From: Gemmatimonadota bacterium
Lineage (GTDB): Bacteria > Gemmatimonadota > Gemmatimonadetes > Gemmatimonadales > GWC2-71-9
Assembly (NCBI GenBank): GCA_004357415.1
Contig: SMVY01000152.1
Span: 1-8,279, forward strand
Length of the DNA stretch: 8,279 nt
Reading direction: 5' to 3'
In this document: piece by piece, positions 5,242 through 8,279 of the stretch
How positions within the stretch are numbered: the first letter of the stretch is position 1
Layout of the letters: the number at the start of each line of letters is the position of its first letter
The notes under the pieces: generated by a model
Told to the model about the DNA's origin: nothing
Database searches by the model: none
The model's input: the letters and a program-made list of their open reading frames with translations, nothing else
Translations under genes and position numbers: made by a program

Positions 5242-5853
5242 GTGATACACTTCTCTGCTATGGCCCTCTTTCGTTTTGGCCGGTTCGGGCATGGCACCCG
5301 GCGCGAACTGGTCCGCGACGCGGTCGGCGAATGGGTCGATCGGGCGATGGCCCGTGCGGAAAAGCGGGTGGTCACCCAGCGGTATCTGCGGCCGCCCGGG
5401 GCGCTACCGGAAATTGAATTCCTGGCCGCTTGTACCCGGTGTAGCGCCTGTGTCGACGTGTGCCCCCCGAAGGCGATCGTCAAGGTCGCCGCCACCGGCG
5501 GCCTGGCCGCCGGCACGCCATACCTGCATCCGCTCCAGCAACCGTGTGTCGCCTGTCCCGACATGCCGTGCGCCGCGGCGTGTCCCACCGATGCGCTCAC
5601 CCTCCCAGAGTACGGGTGGGAGGGACACCGGCTGGGCGTGCTGGAGTTCCTGCCGGAGCGGTGCATCACTTATCGGGGGATCAGCTGCACGGTGTGTGCG
5701 GCGGCGTGCCCCATCGGAGAGTCGGCGTTGGGGATGGACGACGCGGGACACCCCGTGCTCAGGATCGAAGGCTGTGTCGGTTGCGGAGTGTGTCTCAACG
5801 CTTGCGTGTCGACTCCCAAGTCGTTTACGCTGACGCCAGCGGAGGATCGATGA
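5242..5853 (+). CDS. NapG/MauM-like ferredoxin with four [4Fe-4S] sites
   Basis: This is a 203-aa iron-sulfur protein with sixteen cysteines in four groups: C64/C67/C70/C74, C102/C105/C110/C114, C141/C149/C152/C156 and C178/C181/C184/C188. The CX2CX4CX3CP second group, the CX7CX2CX3CP third group and the linker AGTPYLHPLQQPCVAC match the NapG/MauM family, whose members pass electrons from quinol pools to periplasmic partners. Unlike NapG, no Tat or Sec signal is visible: the N-terminus (ALFRFGRFGHGTRRELVRDA) has no hydrophobic stretch, so it should be cytoplasmic. No NapA, NapH or MauN-like partner is nearby. Two starts compete: GTG 5242 with GGGGAG 4 nt upstream (used here), or ATG 5260 (197 aa) if the transcript is leaderless. 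It follows the NDH-2 gene by 57 nt and overlaps the cupin gene by four bases. The partner is unknown. Confidence 0.9.
   Translation: MIHFSAMALFRFGRFGHGTRRELVRDAVGEWVDRAMARAEKRVVTQRYLRPPGALPEIEFLAACTRCSACVDVCPPKAIVKVAATGGLAAGTPYLHPLQQPCVACPDMPCAAACPTDALTLPEYGWEGHRLGVLEFLPERCITYRGISCTVCAAACPIGESALGMDDAGHPVLRIEGCVGCGVCLNACVSTPKSFTLTPAEDR
5243..5251 (+). promoter_or_regulatory. Candidate extended -10 promoter before the ferredoxin gene
   Basis: TGATACACT fits an extended -10 (TG-N-TACACT). Transcription would start near 5258, two or so bases before an ATG at 5260, giving a leaderless mRNA, as also proposed for atpZ. No -35 is found at the right distance; a TTGGCA at 5208-5213 is too far upstream. 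The same bases would be coding if the GTG start at 5242 is used. Confidence 0.25.
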
Positions 5854-6203
5854 CCGAAGTGCCGTACCGCGTGGACAAGCCTTGGGGGTACGAACTCGTC
5901 TGGGCCAGAACCTCTCATTACGTGGGGAAGATCCTCCACGTCAACGCGGGTGAGATACTGAGCCTGCAGTATCACAACGAGAAAGACGAAACCATGCACG
6001 TGCTGTCGGGCGAATTGGTGCTGCGGATTAAGGAAGGCGACGAAATGGTCGAGCGCCATTTCCTGGAAGGGGAGAGCGTACACATCGCACCCGGTGTCAT
6101 CCACCAGATCGAAGCCGTGGTCGACAGCGACGTGTTGGAGGCCTCGACCCCACACCTCGACGACCTGGTCCGGCTGAAGGATCGCTACGGGAGAACGTCG
6201 TAG
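5850..6203 (+). CDS. Small cupin, phosphomannose isomerase-like
   Basis: This 117-aa single-domain cupin resembles the phosphomannose isomerase (type II PMI) domain found at the C-terminus of ManC-type mannose-1-phosphate guanylyltransferases. Visible are KPWGYELVW (10-18), the first cupin motif AGEILSLQYHNEKDETMHVL with metal-ligand candidates Q40, H42 and E47, then G54, and the second motif EGESVHIAPGVIHQI with H85. The ManC-type pattern R/K-P-W-G, then L-S-L-Q-x-H, then E, is kept. GGAGGA (5841-5846) lies 3 nt before the ATG, and the start overlaps the ferredoxin stop as ATGA. The next gene, a nucleotidyltransferase, begins on the base after the stop codon. It probably acts on a sugar phosphate or nucleotide sugar made with that neighbour (inference); isomerase activity is not proven for stand-alone cupins of this type. 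Confidence 0.9.
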   Translation: MTEVPYRVDKPWGYELVWARTSHYVGKILHVNAGEILSLQYHNEKDETMHVLSGELVLRIKEGDEMVERHFLEGESVHIAPGVIHQIEAVVDSDVLEASTPHLDDLVRLKDRYGRTS

Positions 6204-7187
6204 ATGCAAGTCATCATCCCCCTCGCCGGCAAGGGCACCCGACTCAGACCCCACACCCACCTGGTGCCCAAGCCGCTGCTCAAGGTGGCCGGCAGGCCGG
6301 TCATGGACTGGGTGATGGATCGTCTCGAGGGGCTGGACGTGGAGGAGCTGATCTTCATTACCGGCCACCTCAAGGAAGAGGTCGAACGCTACGCCACCGG
6401 GCGCTATGACATCCCGGCCCGGTTCATCGAGCAGACGGTGCAGGACGGCACCGCCGGCGCCGTCAACCTGGCCCGGCCCCAGGTAACGGGCCCGGTGTTG
6501 ATCGTGTTCGTCGACACGGTTTTCGAGGCCGACCTGTCGCTGATTACCCGGACCGACGCCGACGGGATCATCTGGGCCAAGGAGGTCGAGGACTACCAGC
6601 TCTACGGCGTGGTGGTGACGGACGACCAGGGCTACATGACCAGGATCGTGGAAAAGCCGTCCGAACCGATCTCCAAGCTGGCCAACATCGGCTTGTACTA
6701 CATCCGCGACGTCGAGACGTTGTGGGCCGGGATCGACCATACCCTGGCCCAACCGGCGTTCAAGGGCGAGTTCTTCCTGACGGACGCGTTCCAGTACATG
6801 ATCGACCAGGGCCGCAAGATCCTGGTGGCCGAGGTCGGTGGCTGGTACGATTGCGGCAAGCTGGAGACGCTGTTGGAGACCAACGAGATCCTACTCGCCT
6901 CCGGTGCCGCGCGCCGCCGGGATTTCCCCGGCGTCACCGTCCACGATCCGGTATACATCGAAGACGGCGTCACCATCGAGCGGAGCGAGATCGGCCCCGG
7001 GGTGTCGATCGAAGCGGGCACCACCATCACCGACAGCACCGTCCGCAACAGCATCATCGGCCGGGACGGCCGACTGACGGGAGTGCGGCTCGACGGCGCC
7101 ATGCTGGGCAACAGGGTAGAGGCCAGCGGTATCCAAGGGCCGGCCAGCCTGGGGGATGACTGCCGGGTCACGGGCGACAAGGCGTAG
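6204..7187 (+). CDS. Sugar-phosphate nucleotidyltransferase with beta-helix tail
   Basis: This 327-aa enzyme joins a sugar 1-phosphate to an NTP. The N-terminal Rossmann-like domain has IIPLAGKGTRLRPHT (4-18) with the G-x-G-T-R-L-R-P signature, VPKPLLKVAGRP with catalytic K23, QDGTAGAV (80-87), and D104 in FVDTVF, where RmlA-type enzymes usually read GDNxF. Further motifs are DGIIWAKEVEDYQLYGVV (120-137), EKPSE, SKLANIGLYYI (158-167), FFLTDAFQYM and WYDCGK. The FVDTVF, DGIIWAKEVED and WYDCGK forms resemble nucleotidyltransferases I associate with Bacteroidota. After about residue 244 come hexapeptide-like repeats (VYIEDGVTIERSEIGPGVSI, then TITDSTVRNSIIG) predicted to form a left-handed beta-helix. 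ATG 6204 abuts the cupin stop; GGGAG lies 10 nt upstream. The exact sugar and nucleotide cannot be told: glucose-1-phosphate thymidylyl- or uridylyltransferase-like is the nearest description. Confidence 0.92.
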   Translation: MQVIIPLAGKGTRLRPHTHLVPKPLLKVAGRPVMDWVMDRLEGLDVEELIFITGHLKEEVERYATGRYDIPARFIEQTVQDGTAGAVNLARPQVTGPVLIVFVDTVFEADLSLITRTDADGIIWAKEVEDYQLYGVVVTDDQGYMTRIVEKPSEPISKLANIGLYYIRDVETLWAGIDHTLAQPAFKGEFFLTDAFQYMIDQGRKILVAEVGGWYDCGKLETLLETNEILLASGAARRRDFPGVTVHDPVYIEDGVTIERSEIGPGVSIEAGTTITDSTVRNSIIGRDGRLTGVRLDGAMLGNRVEASGIQGPASLGDDCRVTGDKA

Positions 7188-7257
7188 GACGTAGGGTGTG
7201 CGGTGTGCGGTGAAAATACTACCGCCCACTACCGTCTACTACCGCCCGCTACCGCCC
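7182..7257 (+). repeat. Tandem repeat block: 7-nt units then 10-nt units
   Basis: Five heptamers (GCGTAGG, ACGTAGG, GTGTGCG, GTGTGCG, GTGAAAA; 7182-7216) begin over the stop codon of the nucleotidyltransferase gene. Four decamers follow: ACTACCGCCC, ACTACCGTCT, ACTACCGCCC, GCTACCGCCC (7218-7257). There are no coding frames of note and no T-run terminator. An AATACT at 7215-7220 is a weak -10 candidate for the next gene without a fitting -35. Confidence 0.75.
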
Positions 7258-7280
7258 GACCGGAACCAGGAACCAACCGC

Positions 7281-8279
7281 ATGAACCACAGCGAACTGAT
7301 CTACGATTGGAACAAGCAGGCCAACGGGTTCGACTATGGCTCCTGCCGAGTCGTTCTGAACGACGAGACCCTGCGCGACGGCCTGCAGAGTCCCTCGGTG
7401 ATCGACCCGCCGATGGAGGCCAAGGTGCGGCTGCTCCACCTCATGGCCGGCGTGGGCGTTCGGGCGGCCGACATCGGGCTTCCGGGCGCCGGCCCGAGGG
7501 TGGTGGAGCAGGTCCGCATACTGGCCCGCGAGATCGTCGATCAGCATCTCCCGATCGATCCCAACTGCGCCGCCCGGACGGTGGTGGCCGACATCCAACC
7601 CATCGTCGATATCTCCCAGGAAGTTGGCCTCCCCATCGAAGCGGCCACGTTCATCGGGTCCTCGGCCATCCGGCAGTTCACCGAAGGGTGGACCATGGAC
7701 AAGATGCTGCGGGCCACCGAGGAGGCGGTGACGTTCGCCGTCGGCCACGGGCTTCCGGTCATGTACGTCACCGAAGACACCACCCGGGCGCAACCAGAAA
7801 CCCTGCGGCGCCTCTATGCTACCGCCATCGAGTGCGGTGCCAGACGGATCTGCCTGGCCGACACCACGGGCCACGCCACGCCGGCGGGGGTCAGGGCCCT
7901 GGTGCGGTTCGTTGTGGAGGAGATCGTCGAGCCGTCGGGCGAGGCGGTCAAGGTCGACTGGCACGGACACCGCGACCGGGGGCTGGGCATCGCCAACTGC
8001 CTGGCCGCAATAGAAGCGGGCGTCGACCGGGTGCACGCCACGGCCCTGGGGATCGGTGAACGGGTCGGCAACGCCGAGATGGATCTGTTGATCGTCAACC
8101 TCTACCTCCTGGGCGCGCTCGACCAGGATCTCAGCGGACTGGTGGAGTACTGCCAGGCGGCGTCGGAGGCGACCGGCGTGCCCATCCCGGCCAGTTATCC
8201 GGTGGTTGGCAGTGACGCGTTCCGCACGGCCACCGGGGTGCACGCCGCCGCCATCATCAAGGCCCGGAAGAAGGGTGAC
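7281..8279 (+). CDS. DRE-TIM metallolyase, 2-isopropylmalate/homocitrate synthase family (cut by right edge)
   Basis: The first 333 codons of an acyl-CoA-condensing enzyme are present; no stop is reached in the window. The TIM-barrel signature LNDETLRDGLQSPSV (26-40) carries catalytic R32 and metal ligand D33. DWHGHRDRGLGIAN (226-239) supplies metal ligands H228 and H230, with R231 where LeuA reads HxHND. LADTTGHATP (192-201) and LGIGERVGNAEMD (256-268) match the isopropylmalate synthase pattern GIGERxGN. The end TGVHAAAIIKARKKGD corresponds to the region just after the barrel in LeuA-like proteins, so the missing part is probably short to moderate. The best guess is a 2-isopropylmalate synthase-like step of leucine synthesis; homocitrate or citramalate synthase activity cannot be excluded. 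ATG 7281 has AGGA 9 nt upstream. The repeat-filled spacer before it suggests a separate transcription or translation unit. Confidence 0.92.
   Translation, partial: MNHSELIYDWNKQANGFDYGSCRVVLNDETLRDGLQSPSVIDPPMEAKVRLLHLMAGVGVRAADIGLPGAGPRVVEQVRILAREIVDQHLPIDPNCAARTVVADIQPIVDISQEVGLPIEAATFIGSSAIRQFTEGWTMDKMLRATEEAVTFAVGHGLPVMYVTEDTTRAQPETLRRLYATAIECGARRICLADTTGHATPAGVRALVRFVVEEIVEPSGEAVKVDWHGHRDRGLGIANCLAAIEAGVDRVHATALGIGERVGNAEMDLLIVNLYLLGALDQDLSGLVEYCQAASEATGVPIPASYPVVGSDAFRTATGVHAAAIIKARKKGD

Noticed and set aside
5670..6752. Minus-strand frame of 360 codons
   Set aside because: Antisense to the ferredoxin, cupin and nucleotidyltransferase genes, each with clear family motifs; long antisense frames are common at this GC content.
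7182..7257. The tandem repeats as a CRISPR array
   Set aside because: Units are 7 and 10 nt with no spacers.
7239..8243. Minus-strand frame of 334 codons
   Set aside because: Antisense to the DRE-TIM enzyme; His/Asp/Gly/Val-rich composition is typical of the complement of a GC-rich coding frame.

Overview
The window is GC-rich, gene-dense bacterial chromosome. It holds 12 protein genes, two of them cut by the window edges: one on the minus strand at the left end and eleven on the plus strand. I see no tRNA, rRNA, CRISPR array or mobile element. The best taxonomic guess is Gemmatimonadota or a related FCB-type lineage. The reasons are an F0 subunit a with a long His-rich N-terminal extension, a nucleotidyltransferase of the kind I associate with Bacteroidota, and an isopropylmalate-synthase-like enzyme starting MNHSELIYDW. 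This is inference from family resemblance, not a proven placement.

Layout. Positions 1-554 (minus) hold the N-terminal 184 codons of a MoxR-type AAA+ ATPase. A divergent spacer (555-752) carries a plausible promoter just before the first plus-strand gene. Positions 753-3903 hold the membrane half of an F-type ATP synthase in the order atpZ, atpI, atpB (a), atpE (c), atpF (b), atpH (delta). The F1 genes atpA, atpG, atpD and atpC do not follow. The next gene, 15 nt downstream, is a type II NADH:quinone oxidoreductase (3919-5184), so one likely transcript carries a quinone-reducing dehydrogenase and the proton channel. Next come a NapG/MauM-like ferredoxin with four predicted [4Fe-4S] clusters (5242-5853), a phosphomannose-isomerase-like cupin (5850-6203) and a sugar nucleotidyltransferase with a left-handed beta-helix tail (6204-7187), all three tightly packed. 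After a repeat-filled spacer, a DRE-TIM (2-isopropylmalate/homocitrate synthase family) enzyme begins at 7281 and runs off the right edge.

The most interesting part is not a protein. The only large gap inside the atp operon (2311-2538, between atpB and atpE) holds a degenerate 7-nt tandem repeat followed by a series of inverted repeats. The segment at 2387-2396 can pair with either of two copies of GAGACGGC, one upstream and one downstream, each giving a 9-bp helix. The atpE Shine-Dalgarno lies in a further possible hairpin. This looks like a candidate cis-regulatory RNA ahead of the gene for the most abundant F0 subunit. A second repeat block (7-nt then 10-nt periods) fills the 7188-7280 spacer.

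A second pattern is start/stop fusion. The atpZ-atpI, atpI-atpB, atpF-atpH and ferredoxin-cupin junctions all share four bases of the form NTGA (CTGA, ATGA, TTGA, ATGA). This implies that atpI starts at a rare CTG codon.
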